This document shows positions 24,525 through 33,394 of a stretch of 64,000 nt of DNA, in pieces (the stretch's first letter is position 1; the number at the start of each line of letters is the position of its first letter). The notes beneath the pieces are model-generated. The model saw only the letters and a program-made list of their open reading frames with translations. It did no database searches and had not been told where the DNA came from. The DNA lies in assembly GCF_015637705.1 (NCBI RefSeq), contig NZ_JADOBE010000001.1, forward strand, positions 372,001-436,000, given 5' to 3'. The stretch comes from Pseudomonas sp. N040. GTDB taxonomy: Bacteria; Pseudomonadota; Gammaproteobacteria; Pseudomonadales; Pseudomonadaceae. A program made the translations under genes and the position numbers.

Positions 24525-25376
24525 TCAGGGTTGCCCTGCCGCGTTGAGGGCGGCGAGCAGGGCGGCGGTTTCTGCATCGGCCACGCCATCGTAGCGGGCC
24601 GGGCGGTATTTCATCTGGAACGCAGCGAGGACGTTGCGCGTCTGTTCGTCAAACTCGCCACTGAAGGCAATCGAGTAGCCGCTGGCTGCCAGTTGTTGCT
24701 GGAACCACAGGGCGTCTGGTAACGCCGTGGCGTATCCCGGCTGCAGCCTGGCCACCTGCTGCGCGTCCGGCCAGCGGATCAGCCCGGCGTCGGCCAGTTG
24801 CCGCCAGGGAAACAGCGGCCCCGGATCGACCTTGCGCTGCGGGGCAATATCGCTGTGGCCGACGATGCTGTCGATGGGCAGCTGGTGGCGCTGGCGGATG
24901 TCCTGGAGCAGGGCGATCAAGCGGTCGATCTGCGCCTGCGGGTAACCGTACCAGACGCGCCCCGCGGCGGTCTGGCGATAGCCCGGGTTGACCAGTTCGA
25001 TGCCGATCGAGCTGGCATTCAGCCAGGTACGCCCGCGCCACTGGCTCTCACCGGCATGCCAGGCACGCCGCTCCTCGTCGACCAGACGGTAGATGGTCGG
25101 CGGCGTGGCGCCGATCAGGTAGTGGCTGCTGACGCCCTGGTCGGTGAGCATCTGCAAGGACTCCGGGAGATCGCTGGAGGTGTAGTGCAGCACGACGAAC
25201 TGTACCCGGCTGTCCTGGCCGCGGGAGACATGCGTGGTGTCGATCGGCAAACCGCCACAGGCGGCGAGCAACAGCGTGCCCAGCGCGGCCAGCCGGACAC
25301 GCCACGCGGGTGGCAGGCAGAACCGGCAGTGAGCGCGGGTGAGTTCAGCGGGCGGGGGGCTGGCAACGTTCAGCAT
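24525..25376 (-). CDS. N-acetylmuramoyl-L-alanine amidase, AmiD-like lipoprotein
   Basis: A 283-residue AmpD-family zinc amidase that cleaves the muramic acid to L-Ala bond in peptidoglycan. The catalytic domain (about 55-210) has VVLHYTSS and IVGHSDIAPQRKVDPG, which carry the two His and the Asp/Lys of the zinc centre. A C-terminal peptidoglycan-binding type 1 domain (about 225-278) follows. A lipobox-like LLAACGG after a hydrophobic stretch suggests an outer-membrane lipoprotein, as for E. coli AmiD. The start is uncertain because an extra 30 residues precede the hydrophobic segment; no clear Shine-Dalgarno was found for 25376 or 25397. Confidence 0.85.
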   Translation of the reverse strand: MLNVASPPPAELTRAHCRFCLPPAWRVRLAALGTLLLAACGGLPIDTTHVSRGQDSRVQFVVLHYTSSDLPESLQMLTDQGVSSHYLIGATPPTIYRLVDEERRAWHAGESQWRGRTWLNASSIGIELVNPGYRQTAAGRVWYGYPQAQIDRLIALLQDIRQRHQLPIDSIVGHSDIAPQRKVDPGPLFPWRQLADAGLIRWPDAQQVARLQPGYATALPDALWFQQQLAASGYSIAFSGEFDEQTRNVLAAFQMKYRPARYDGVADAETAALLAALNAAGQP

Positions 25377-25500
25377 GGGCTTGCCGCGGGTATCCATAAA
25401 CAACGTCAAAACGATCCGAGCAGTCTAACTGGCCGGCCAGGCTTGTGCTGCGCCTCTTCAGCGCCAGGCTGCCGCTGGCGACCGCCGCGGGCCGGTCGAT

Positions 25501-26361
25501 TCAATGGGCAGGCTGGAGTGCCCGGCGGGCAAACATGCTTTCCGGCAGGCGAATGTCCACCGCCACCGGCAGATGGTCGGAGATCGGCTGATCGAGCACG
25601 CGCACGCTTTCCAGGGTCAGTTCGGGGCTGAGCAGGATATGGTCCAGGCAGCGCTGCGGACGCCAGCTGGGGAAGGTGGCCGCCAGCTGCGGCGCCAGCA
25701 GGCCGAGGTCGCGCAGCGGCGAGTACAGCAGCAGGTCGGCCACGTGGGTATTCATGTCGCCCATCAGCACGATATGGCGATAACCGCCAATCAGCTCGCG
25801 GATGTAGGACAGTTGGCGGGTGCGCGCGCGACCGCCCAGGGCCAGGTGCATCATCACCACCGCCAAGGCATTGTCGCCCTCGCCCAGGCGCATGAGGATC
25901 GCCCCGCGTCCAGCCGGGCCGGGCAGCGGATGGTCTTCCAGCGCGGCTGGTTGCAGCCGGCTGAGCAGGCCATTGCTGTGCTGGGCGAAGCGTCCGTAGT
26001 TGCGGTTGAGCTGCTGGTACCAGAACGGGAAGTTGCCCAGCTGGGCGAGGCGCTCGACCTGATTGACGTAACCGGAACGCAGGCTGCCGCCATCGACTTC
26101 CTGCAAGGCCACCAGGTCATAATCGGCCAGCAACCCGGCGATCCGCTGCAGGTTGAGCGAACGCCCGGCATGCGGCAGCAGGTGCTGCCAGCCACGGGTC
26201 AGGTAATGATGATAACGCTCGGTACTGATGCCGACCTGGATGTTGAAGCTGAGCAGGCGCAGGTGCCCATTCGCCGGGAGCCCGCCCAGCGGTGTGCAGT
26301 CCGCGTTGATCCGGGCGCTGCACGGTGCAGCCACCCTTTCCGGCATCCAGCGTCGCAACAT
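25501..26361 (-). CDS. Endonuclease/exonuclease/phosphatase family protein
   Basis: A 286-residue metal-dependent phosphodiesterase-fold enzyme. The EEP landmarks are visible: LLSFNIQVG near residue 37, LQEVDGGS with the metal-binding Glu, HLALGG, LMGDMNTH with Asp and Asn, and SDHLPVAVDI with the catalytic Asp-His near the C terminus. Substrate may be nucleic acid, a lipid headgroup or another phosphodiester; nothing in the sequence decides. dsbA ends 10 bp upstream on the same strand, and the pairing of the two matches pseudomonad gene order. Confidence 0.85.
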   Translation of the reverse strand: MLRRWMPERVAAPCSARINADCTPLGGLPANGHLRLLSFNIQVGISTERYHHYLTRGWQHLLPHAGRSLNLQRIAGLLADYDLVALQEVDGGSLRSGYVNQVERLAQLGNFPFWYQQLNRNYGRFAQHSNGLLSRLQPAALEDHPLPGPAGRGAILMRLGEGDNALAVVMMHLALGGRARTRQLSYIRELIGGYRHIVLMGDMNTHVADLLLYSPLRDLGLLAPQLAATFPSWRPQRCLDHILLSPELTLESVRVLDQPISDHLPVAVDIRLPESMFARRALQPAH

Positions 26362-26371
26362 CGCTTGGCCC

Positions 26372-27001
26372 TTATTCCGCGGCGCGTTCCCGGTTGATCA
26401 ACTGGTCAGCTACGTCCAGTGCCTGCTCAGGGCCACCTGCCATGCCTATATCGAAACGGTACTTGCCATTCACCACCAGCACCGGCACCCCGCTGATCTG
26501 GTAGGCCGCAGCCAGCTTCTTGGCTTTTTCCACCTGCGCCTTCACGCCAAACGAGTTGTAGGCCTTGAGGAAGGCGTCCTGATCAACGCCCTGGGTCGCC
26601 AGGAACTCAGCCATTTCTTCGGGGGTTGCGAGCTTCTTGCCGTCCTTGTGGATGGCCTCGAACACGGCCGCGTGGACCTGTTGTTCGACATTCATCGATT
26701 CCAGCGCCAGGAACATCTGCCCATGCACGTTCCACACGCCGCCAAACATGGCCGGGATGCGCACGAAATGTACGTCTTCCGGGAGTTTATCGACCCACGG
26801 ATTCAGGGTTGGCTCGAACTGATAGCAATGCGGACAGCCATACCAGAACATCTCGACGACTTCGATTTTCCCCGGCACCGCTACTGGCACGGCACTGCCC
26901 AGCTCGATGTATTGCTTGCCTTCCTGGATTTCTTCGGCTTGCGCCGACAGGCCGAACAGACTGACACCCGCCAGGGCGAGGGAGAGGATCAATTGACGCA
27001 T
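26372..27001 (-). CDS. dsbA: Thiol:disulfide interchange protein DsbA
   Basis: A 209-residue periplasmic thiol oxidase that introduces disulfide bonds into exported proteins and is itself reoxidised by DsbB. The signal peptide ends at SAQA near residue 22. The thioredoxin-fold active site is C56-P-H-C59 within MFWYGCPHCYQFEP, and the cis-Pro loop is SGVPVLVVNG. Start at 27001 follows AGGAGTACCCC. It lies downstream of the cytochrome c4 gene but is separated from it by a strong terminator, so it likely has its own promoter in 27002-27130. Confidence 0.95.
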   Translation of the reverse strand: MRQLILSLALAGVSLFGLSAQAEEIQEGKQYIELGSAVPVAVPGKIEVVEMFWYGCPHCYQFEPTLNPWVDKLPEDVHFVRIPAMFGGVWNVHGQMFLALESMNVEQQVHAAVFEAIHKDGKKLATPEEMAEFLATQGVDQDAFLKAYNSFGVKAQVEKAKKLAAAYQISGVPVLVVNGKYRFDIGMAGGPEQALDVADQLINRERAAE

Positions 27002-27138
27002 GGGGTACTCCTGATAAGTGGGTGCGGCTGACGGCAAGCTTGAGTGAGACAAAACCGCCGGGGAAAGGTTCGCTCATTCTAGGCGTTGTTAAATCCCGGA
27101 TGCGAGCAATCCGCCAACTCGGTGCAATTCTTCTGGAC

Positions 27139-27162
27139 AAAAAAAGGTGGCCGAAGCCACCT
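27139..27162 (-). terminator. Intrinsic terminator after cytochrome c4
   Basis: On the minus strand AGGTGGC, a TTCG tetraloop and GCCACCT form a 7-bp stem (27162-27145) followed directly by a T run (27145-27139). This is a textbook rho-independent terminator that ends the cytochrome c5-c4 transcripts before dsbA. Confidence 0.93.
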
Positions 27163-27183
27163 CTTTTGCTGCATCAGCAACGC

Positions 27184-27789
27184 TTAGTGCAAGCCCTGGA
27201 TGTAGCTGGAGATCGCGGCGATATCCTTGTTGCTCAACTTCGCAGCGATGGCACGCATGGTCATGGTATCGCCATCGTTGGTGCGGTTGCCCTCGCGGAA
27301 ATCCGTCAACTGCTTGGCCACATACTGGGCATGCTGACCGCCAAGACGCGGAAAGCCGGCCGGCGCATTACCCGCGCCATTCGGCGAATGGCAGCCGCTG
27401 CAGGCCGGCATGCCTTCGTTGAGCTTGCCGCCGCGATACAGCGCCTGGCCAGCCGCCAGCAGGGCCGGATCGGTTGCGCCAATGCTCATCGACTGGCTGG
27501 AGAAGTACGCCGCCATGTCTGCCATGTCCTGCTCGCTGACATTGGTCAGGATCCCGGTCATTTCCAGCACCTGGCGATTACCAGCCTTGATGTCCTGCAG
27601 CTGCTTGAGCAGATAACGCTCGCCCTGGCCTGCCAACTTCGGGAAATTCGGTGCAGCACTGTTGCCATCCGCACCATGGCAGCCAGCACAGACCGCCACT
27701 TTCGCCTGACCTGCAGCGGCATCACCAGCAGCCTGGGCCACGCCGGTGATGCCAAGGGTCAACAGCAGACTCACGAGTAGTTTGTTCAT
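27184..27789 (-). CDS. Cytochrome c4, di-heme
   Basis: A 201-residue periplasmic di-heme cytochrome that passes electrons to terminal oxidases. The signal peptide ends at AQA. Two c-type heme motifs, CAGCH near residue 34 and CSGCH near residue 132, sit in two homologous domains with Met ligands likely in MTGILTNVS and TMTMRAIA. It lies just downstream of the small cytochrome c5 gene on the same strand. The convergent terminator at 27139-27162 ends it. In pseudomonads c4 donates electrons to cbb3- or aa3-type oxidases; the cox genes of this window are possible partners. Confidence 0.93.
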   Translation of the reverse strand: MNKLLVSLLLTLGITGVAQAAGDAAAGQAKVAVCAGCHGADGNSAAPNFPKLAGQGERYLLKQLQDIKAGNRQVLEMTGILTNVSEQDMADMAAYFSSQSMSIGATDPALLAAGQALYRGGKLNEGMPACSGCHSPNGAGNAPAGFPRLGGQHAQYVAKQLTDFREGNRTNDGDTMTMRAIAAKLSNKDIAAISSYIQGLH

Positions 27790-27838
27790 CAACTATTCCA
27801 ACTACGGCTAAGGGTATGAATTCGGTTTGGAGGGACGC

Positions 27839-28129
27839 TTACTTGGACATCCAGGCAATCACTGCCTCGTAGTCTTCCGCGCTGCAGTCCATGCACAGGC
27901 CGCGCGGCGGCATGGCATTGAAGCCTTCGGTAACGTGCTTGACCAGCGTCGGCATGCCCTGCTGCAGGCGCGGTTCCCAGGCAGCCACATCGCCCTTCTT
28001 CGGCGCTTGCGGGAGCTGCCCGTTGTGGCACATGCCACAGGACTTGTTGAAAATTGCTTCTGGATCCGCTGCGGCCTGAACATTCGCAGCCAACAGCAAA
28101 GCACCTGCAGCGATTAGCATTTTTTTCAT
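27839..28129 (-). CDS. Cytochrome c5
   Basis: A 96-residue single-heme periplasmic cytochrome. Signal peptide ends at VQA. The heme motif is CGMCH, the axial Met is probably in GFNAMPPRG, and CMDC provides the extra disulfide pair typical of c5-type cytochromes. Start at 28129 follows GAGGTGTGACC; a GTG two codons upstream is less likely. It is the first gene of a short c5-c4 group divergent from engB. Confidence 0.92.
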   Translation of the reverse strand: MKKMLIAAGALLLAANVQAAADPEAIFNKSCGMCHNGQLPQAPKKGDVAAWEPRLQQGMPTLVKHVTEGFNAMPPRGLCMDCSAEDYEAVIAWMSK

Positions 28130-28313
28130 GGTCACACCTCATCGGGGGGAAGCAGAGAGATCCGGTTACTGCCGCGCAGGTCAGCCATTGCAGCGCTAGC
28201 ACACAGGCTGTCGGGATAAAGCGCGCACAAATCCTGTGCCATTATATACTGGCCTCGCTTAAACGGAAACGAAACTACCCTCTGCGACGCTGCGTCGCAT
28301 CCGCGGAACCCCA

Positions 28314-28949
28314 ATGTCCATCAAGAATCCGATACTTGGCCTGTGCCAACAGGCCACTTTCATGATCAGTGCCGCCAAAGTCGACCAGTGCCCGAACGAC
28401 GAGGGCTACGAAGTGGCTTTTGCCGGCCGTTCGAATGCCGGCAAGTCCAGCGCCCTGAACACCCTTACCCACGCCAGCCTGGCGCGCACCTCGAAGACGC
28501 CCGGGCGCACGCAGTTGCTGAACTTCTTCCGGCTGGATGACCAGCGCCGCCTGGTCGACCTGCCCGGCTACGGCTATGCCAAGGTGCCGATCCCGCTGAA
28601 ACTGCACTGGCAGAAACACCTCGAGGCCTACCTGAGCAGCCGCGAAAGCCTGCGCGGGCTGATTCTGATGATGGACATTCGCCATCCGCTGACCGACTTC
28701 GACCGCCTGATGCTGGACTGGGCCTCGGCCAGCGGCATGCCCCTGCATGTATTGCTGACCAAGGCCGACAAGCTGGCGTTCGGGGCGGCCAAGAACGCCC
28801 TGCTCAAGGTGCAGCGGGACATTCAACAAGGCTGGGGCGAGGATGCCAGCGTGCAGTTGTTTTCCGCGCCGAAGCGCCTGGGCATCGATGAAGCCCTGGC
28901 GGTGCTGGCGAACTGGATGGAACTCGGCGCGGAAGCTGCTGCCGAGTAA
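28314..28949 (+). CDS. engB: Ribosome biogenesis GTPase EngB/YsxC
   Basis: A 211-residue cytoplasmic GTPase needed for large-subunit assembly. G1 [10 protein letters not shown]2 Thr in KTPGRTQ, G3 DLPGYG and G4 TKADK are all in place. It is the usual neighbour of cytochrome c4/c5 on one side and ersA-polA on the other in pseudomonads. The hairpin 3' of it (28977-29006) has its T tract on the other strand and is not a good engB terminator. Confidence 0.95.
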   Translation: MSIKNPILGLCQQATFMISAAKVDQCPNDEGYEVAFAGRSNAGKSSALNTLTHASLARTSKTPGRTQLLNFFRLDDQRRLVDLPGYGYAKVPIPLKLHWQKHLEAYLSSRESLRGLILMMDIRHPLTDFDRLMLDWASASGMPLHVLLTKADKLAFGAAKNALLKVQRDIQQGWGEDASVQLFSAPKRLGIDEALAVLANWMELGAEAAAE

Positions 28950-28968
28950 CCCGCAGCAATCCGCAGGC

Positions 28969-29006
28969 AAAAAAAACCCGAACTTCGATGGGGAGGGAAG
29001 TTCGGG
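28969..29006 (-). terminator. Intrinsic terminator of ersA
   Basis: On the minus strand CCCGAACTT (29006-28998) and AAGTTCGGG (28985-28977) form a perfect 9-bp stem with a 12-nt C-rich loop, followed by eight T residues (28976-28969). It ends ErsA and would also stop any readthrough from polA. Confidence 0.93.
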
Positions 29007-29092
29007 CTTCAAAATCCGCACCGCCTGCGCGGTCGGAATCTGCCAACACATGAATCACCAAAGGAGAAACGAATGGCCTCAGCAGCCATTCA
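28969..29092 (-). ncRNA. ersA: ErsA small RNA
   Basis: Between engB and polA the minus strand has a sigma-22-type promoter (29124-29098), a 5' hairpin GAATGGC/GCCATTC beginning a few bases after the expected start, a C/U-rich single-stranded stretch with GUUUCUCCUUUGG, and an intrinsic terminator ending at the T run 28976-28969. Position, promoter class, size of about 125 nt and structure agree with ErsA, the AlgU-dependent Hfq-binding sRNA of P. aeruginosa that controls envelope and biofilm genes such as algC and oprD. The terminator loop carries CCCUCCCC. The exact 5' end is estimated from the promoter. Confidence 0.85.
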
Positions 29093-29097
29093 AAATT

Positions 29098-29124
29098 TCT
29101 GACCGGGGTTCTTTGTGCAAGTTC
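29098..29124 (-). promoter_or_regulatory. AlgU (sigma-22/RpoE-type) promoter of ersA
   Basis: Minus strand GAACTT (29124-29119), a 16-nt spacer and TCAGA (29102-29098) match the sigma-22 consensus GAACTT-N16/17-TCTGA in ten of eleven positions. It predicts envelope-stress control of ErsA. Confidence 0.85.
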
Positions 29125-29174
29125 CGCGCAGCAGCGAATTATTTTGCCGAGCGCCCGTTCGACCACGCAGGCAC

Positions 29175-32015
29175 TCAGTGCGCCTCATCCCAGTTCTGCC
29201 CGACACCCGCAGCCACCAGCAGCGGCACCGAGAGTTCGGCGGCCTGGCTCATCAATCGGCAGACACTTTCGCGCACCTGCTGCAGCAGATCCTCGCGCAC
29301 TTCCAGCACCAGTTCATCGTGCACCTGCAGGATCACCTTGGCGTCCAGGCCGCTGTCCGTCAGCCAGCGATCCACGCTGACCATGGCGCGCTTCATGATA
29401 TCCGCCGCCGTGCCCTGCATCGGCGCATTGATCGCCGTGCGTTCGGCGGCCTTGCGCAGGGCCTGGTTCTTCGACTGGATCTCCGGCAGATACAGGCGCC
29501 GCCCGAACAGCGTCTCGACATAACCCTGCTGTGCGGCCTGCTCGCGGGTGCGCTCCATATAGGCCAGCACACCGGGATAGCGGTGGAAGTACACGTCGAT
29601 GTAGGCCTGCGCCTGCTTGCGGTCGCAGCCGATCTGCTTGGCCAAACCGAAGGCGCTCATGCCGTAGATCAGCCCGAAGTTGATCGCCTTGGCGCTGCGC
29701 CGCTGGTCGGGCGTGACCTGCTCCAGTTCAACGCCAAACACCTCCGCCGCGGTTGCCCGGTGCACGTCCAGATCGTGCCGGAAGGCGTACAGCAAGCCTT
29801 CGTCCTGGGCCATGTGCGCCATGATGCGCAGTTCGATCTGCGAATAGTCGGCCGCCACCAGCTTGTAGCCGGGCGGCGCGATGAACGCCTGGCGGATGCG
29901 CCGTCCTTCGGCGCTGCGGATCGGGATGTTCTGCAGGTTCGGGTCGCTGGACGACAGCCTCCCTGTGGCAGTGACCGCCTGATGGTAGGAGGTGTGGATG
30001 CGCCCGGTGCGCGGATTAATCTGTTCCGGCAGGCGGTCGGTATAGGTGCTCTTGAGCTTGCTCAGGGTGCGGTACTGCATCAGCACCTTGGGCAGCTCGT
30101 AATCCTGTTCAGCCAGTTCCGCCAGCACCGCTTCGGCGGTCGAGGCCTGGCCCTTGGCGGTCTTGCTCAGCACCGGCAGGCCAAGCTTTTCATAGAGGAT
30201 GGTGCCGAGCTGTTTGGGCGAGCCGAGGTTGAATTCCTCGCCGGCGATGGCGAAGGCCTGGCGCTCCAGTTCGACCAGCTTGTCACCCAGCTCGACGCTC
30301 TGTTCGCCGAGCAACCTGGCGTCCACCAGGGCGCCCTGGCGCTCGATGCGCGCCAGCACCGGCACCAGCGGCATCTCGATCTCGGTCAGCACCCGGGCCA
30401 GCGGCGGCACGGCCTGCAGCTGCGGCCACAGCGTCTGGTGCAAGCGCAGGGTGATATCGGCATCTTCGGCGGCATAGGGCCCGGCCTGCTCGATGGCGAT
30501 CTGGTCGAAGGTCAGCTGCTTGGCGCCCTTGCCGGCAATCTCTTCGAAGGAAATGGTCGTGTGATCGAGGTACTTCAGCGCCAGCGCGTCCATGTTGTGG
30601 CGGGTGGCGGTGGAGTCCAGCACATAGGATTCGAGCATGCTGTCGAAAGCCACGCCCTGCACGTTGATGCCATTGGCCGGATCGCCGCCAATCGCGCAGT
30701 TGGCCAGCACATTGATGTCGTACTTGGCGTGCTGGCCGAGCTTGGCCTTGTGCGGGTCCTCCAGCAACGGCTTGAGCGCATTCAGCACCTTGTCGCGATC
30801 CAGCTGCGCTGGCACACCCATATAAGAATGGGTCAGCGGCACATAGGCCGCCTCGCCAGCGGTGACCGCGAAGGACACGCCGACAATCTGCGCCTGCTGG
30901 GCATCCAGGCTGGTGGTTTCGGTGTCGAAGGCGATCAGTTCGGCCTGCTGCAAGCGGTCAAGCCAGAGCGCAAAGCGTTCGCCGTCGAGAATGGTTTCGT
31001 AGTGCTCGCTGACTGACCTGCTGGCAACCGCTTCCGCGGCAGCCGGCGCAGGTGCGGCAGCCTCCGGGCCGGGCGACTGCAACAGCTCGAACAGGCCCGC
31101 TGGTGGTGCTTGCGCGGCCTGCACCGGTGCCGCGAGCGCCTCCTGCGGCAAGGCCTCCAGCCAGCTGCGGAATTCCAGCTGGCGATACAGCTCGGCCAGC
31201 GCCGGCGCATCGACCGGGCCCATGTGCAGCGCCTCGATCCGGATATCCAGCGGCACATCCAGCTTGATCGTCGCCAGCTGGTAGGACAGGTAGGCCATCT
31301 CGCGCTGCTCGAGCAGCTTCGCCGGCAGGGTCTTGGCGCCGCGGATCGGCAGCTCGGGGACCTTGTCGAGGTTGGCGTAGAGCACATCCAGCCCGCCACC
31401 CACACCGACCAGCAGGCCCAGCGCGGTTTTCTCGCCGACCCCGGCGACCCCGGGGATGTTGTCGGCCTTGTCGCCCATCAGTGCCAGGTAGTCGATGATC
31501 AGCTCCGGGCCGACGCCAAACTTGCCCTTGACGCCCTCGACGTCGTAGACGCTGCCGGTCATGGTGTTGACCAGGGTGACCAGTGGGCAGACCAGCTGGG
31601 CCATGTCCTTGTCGCCGGTGGAGATCACCACCGCGCGGCCCTCGGCGGCGCACTGCCGGGCCAGCGTGCCGATCACGTCATCCGCCTCGACGCCCTCGAT
31701 GCACAGCAGCGGATAACCGAGGCCGCGCACGCAGGCATGCAGCGGCTCGATCTGCACGCGCAACTCGTCGGGCATCGGCGGCCGATGGGATTTGTAATGC
31801 TCGAACAACTCGTCACGAAAGGTCGGGCCCTTGGCATCGAAGACCACCGCAAAGGGACTGTCCGGGTACTGCTTGCGCAGGCTCTTGAGCATGTTCAGCA
31901 CGCCCTTGACCGCGCCGGTGGGCAGCCCTTTGGACGTGGTCAGTGGCGGCAGGGCATGGAACGCGCGGTACAGGTAGGAAGAACCGTCCACCAGGACGAG
32001 GGGCGCAAGACTCAT
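29175..32015 (-). CDS. polA: DNA polymerase I
   Basis: A 946-residue three-domain enzyme for Okazaki fragment processing and repair. The 5'-3' exonuclease (about 1-290) starts PLVLVDGSSYLYRAFHA with the metal-binding Asp residues in GVEADDVIG and DNIPGV. The 3'-5' exonuclease is intact in its first motif, D364-T-E366. The polymerase domain has DYSQIELR (motif A), the KAINFGLIYG O-helix (motif B) and VHDELV (motif C). An Ala/Pro-rich linker separates the first two domains. The ATG at 32015 matches known PolA starts; one further upstream at 32027 is less likely. It is divergent from the DUF2782-thrB pair. Confidence 0.97.
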   Translation of the reverse strand: MSLAPLVLVDGSSYLYRAFHALPPLTTSKGLPTGAVKGVLNMLKSLRKQYPDSPFAVVFDAKGPTFRDELFEHYKSHRPPMPDELRVQIEPLHACVRGLGYPLLCIEGVEADDVIGTLARQCAAEGRAVVISTGDKDMAQLVCPLVTLVNTMTGSVYDVEGVKGKFGVGPELIIDYLALMGDKADNIPGVAGVGEKTALGLLVGVGGGLDVLYANLDKVPELPIRGAKTLPAKLLEQREMAYLSYQLATIKLDVPLDIRIEALHMGPVDAPALAELYRQLEFRSWLEALPQEALAAPVQAAQAPPAGLFELLQSPGPEAAAPAPAAAEAVASRSVSEHYETILDGERFALWLDRLQQAELIAFDTETTSLDAQQAQIVGVSFAVTAGEAAYVPLTHSYMGVPAQLDRDKVLNALKPLLEDPHKAKLGQHAKYDINVLANCAIGGDPANGINVQGVAFDSMLESYVLDSTATRHNMDALALKYLDHTTISFEEIAGKGAKQLTFDQIAIEQAGPYAAEDADITLRLHQTLWPQLQAVPPLARVLTEIEMPLVPVLARIERQGALVDARLLGEQSVELGDKLVELERQAFAIAGEEFNLGSPKQLGTILYEKLGLPVLSKTAKGQASTAEAVLAELAEQDYELPKVLMQYRTLSKLKSTYTDRLPEQINPRTGRIHTSYHQAVTATGRLSSSDPNLQNIPIRSAEGRRIRQAFIAPPGYKLVAADYSQIELRIMAHMAQDEGLLYAFRHDLDVHRATAAEVFGVELEQVTPDQRRSAKAINFGLIYGMSAFGLAKQIGCDRKQAQAYIDVYFHRYPGVLAYMERTREQAAQQGYVETLFGRRLYLPEIQSKNQALRKAAERTAINAPMQGTAADIMKRAMVSVDRWLTDSGLDAKVILQVHDELVLEVREDLLQQVRESVCRLMSQAAELSVPLLVAAGVGQNWDEAH

Positions 32016-32089
32016 GAGCGAGATCAACCATTCAGGGTGTCGGGAGGCTAGAATGCCAATATCAATCGTGGAGATGGAGCAAGGTTATC

Positions 32090-32386
32090 ATGCGTTTACC
32101 TACCTACCTGCTGTTCAGCGGCCTGTTGGGCGCCAGTCTGCTGCTCGGCAGCCCGGCGGCCATGGCCGAAGACCCCACGCCTGGCGCCGAACCGGATGTA
32201 ACCATCCGCACCGAGGGCGACAAGACCATCTCCGAATACCGGATCAATGGCTTTCTCTACGCCATCAAGGTGACGCCGAAGCAGGGCAAGCCCTACTTCC
32301 TGGTGCGTGCCGACGCCAGCGAGATGTGGATGCGCTCCGACAAGCCGGAAATGCTGGTGCCGGCCTGGGAAATCTTCAGCTGGTAA
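32090..32386 (+). CDS. DUF2782 domain protein
   Basis: A 98-residue exported protein. A signal peptide ends at AMA near residue 26. The mature part carries the DUF2782 pattern with EPDVTIRTEGDKTISEYRINGFLYAIKV split across the middle and WEIFSW at the end. Function is unknown. In pseudomonads it regularly lies between polA and thrB, as here, and thrB starts 15 bp downstream. Confidence 0.85.
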   Translation: MRLPTYLLFSGLLGASLLLGSPAAMAEDPTPGAEPDVTIRTEGDKTISEYRINGFLYAIKVTPKQGKPYFLVRADASEMWMRSDKPEMLVPAWEIFSW

Positions 32387-32401
32387 CCCGCGGAGCCCGA
32401 C

Positions 32402-33352
32402 ATGTCGGTCTACACCCCGCTTGAGCGCGCTGAACTGGAGGCCTTCCTGGCCCCATACGGGCTCGGCCGGCTGAAGGATTTCCAGGGTATCGCCGAGGGC
32501 ACCGAGAACAGCAATTTCTTCGTCAGCCTGGAGGCCGGCGAGTTCGTCCTGACCCTGGTCGAGCGCGGCGCTCACCGCGACCTGCCGTTCTGCATCGCGC
32601 TGCTCGAGCGCCTGCACCAGGCCGGCCTGGCGGTGCCCTATGCGCTGCCCACCACGGCCGGCGAGGCCCTGCGCCAACTGGCCGACAAGCCGGCCCTGCT
32701 GCAGCCGCGGCTGCCCGGCAAGCACATCCTGCAACCCAATGCCCACCACTGCGCGGAGGTCGGCGCCTGGCTGGCGCGCCTGCACCTGGCCACCCGCCAG
32801 CGGATACTCGAGCACCCCAGCGACCGCGGCCTCGACTGGATGCTCGACGAAGGCCCGAGCCTGGCCCTGCAACTGGAAGAGCCGGGGTTGTCGCACCTGC
32901 GCGGCGCCCTCAGCGAGATCGACCGGCTGCGCCCGCGCCTCGACCAGTTGCCGCGCGCCAACCTGCATGCCGACCTGTTCCGCGACAATGTGCTGTTCGA
33001 CGGTCCGCACCTGTCCGGGGTGGTCGACTTCTACAACGCCTGCTCCGGGCCGATGCTCTACGACCTGGCGATTGCCCTCAACGACTGGTGCTCGCACGTC
33101 GATGGCCGCCTAGATGGTGCGCGCGGCCGGGCCCTGCTGGCCGCCTACGCCAGCCTGCGGCCCTTCACTGCGGTCGAGGCCGAGCTGTGGCCGATCCTGC
33201 TGCGCATCGCTTGCGTGCGCTTCTGGCTGTCGCGGCTGATCGCCGCCAGCGGCCCCCAGCGCCCCGGAGTGCTGGTCAAGGACCCTGACGAGTTCGCCCG
33301 GCGCCTGGCCTGGCGCCAGCGCAACGACCTGCCACTGCCGTTCGCCCTGTAG
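32402..33352 (+). CDS. thrB: Homoserine kinase, type II
   Basis: A 316-residue aminoglycoside-phosphotransferase-fold kinase that phosphorylates homoserine in threonine synthesis. It starts with VYTPLERAELEAFL and has the N-lobe loop GTENSNFFV, the catalytic loop LPRANLHADLFRDNVLF with Asp and Asn, and the DFYNACSGP metal-binding motif. This fold is unrelated to the GHMP-type ThrB of E. coli but normal for pseudomonads. It probably shares a transcript with the DUF2782 gene. Confidence 0.93.
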   Translation: MSVYTPLERAELEAFLAPYGLGRLKDFQGIAEGTENSNFFVSLEAGEFVLTLVERGAHRDLPFCIALLERLHQAGLAVPYALPTTAGEALRQLADKPALLQPRLPGKHILQPNAHHCAEVGAWLARLHLATRQRILEHPSDRGLDWMLDEGPSLALQLEEPGLSHLRGALSEIDRLRPRLDQLPRANLHADLFRDNVLFDGPHLSGVVDFYNACSGPMLYDLAIALNDWCSHVDGRLDGARGRALLAAYASLRPFTAVEAELWPILLRIACVRFWLSRLIAASGPQRPGVLVKDPDEFARRLAWRQRNDLPLPFAL

Positions 33353-33394
33353 TCCGCCCGCGGCGATCAGCCGCGACAGCCCGCCGTGGCCGCT

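Noticed and set aside
28977-29006. Terminator for engB on the plus strand
   Set aside because: The T tract follows the hairpin only on the minus strand, so it belongs to ersA.
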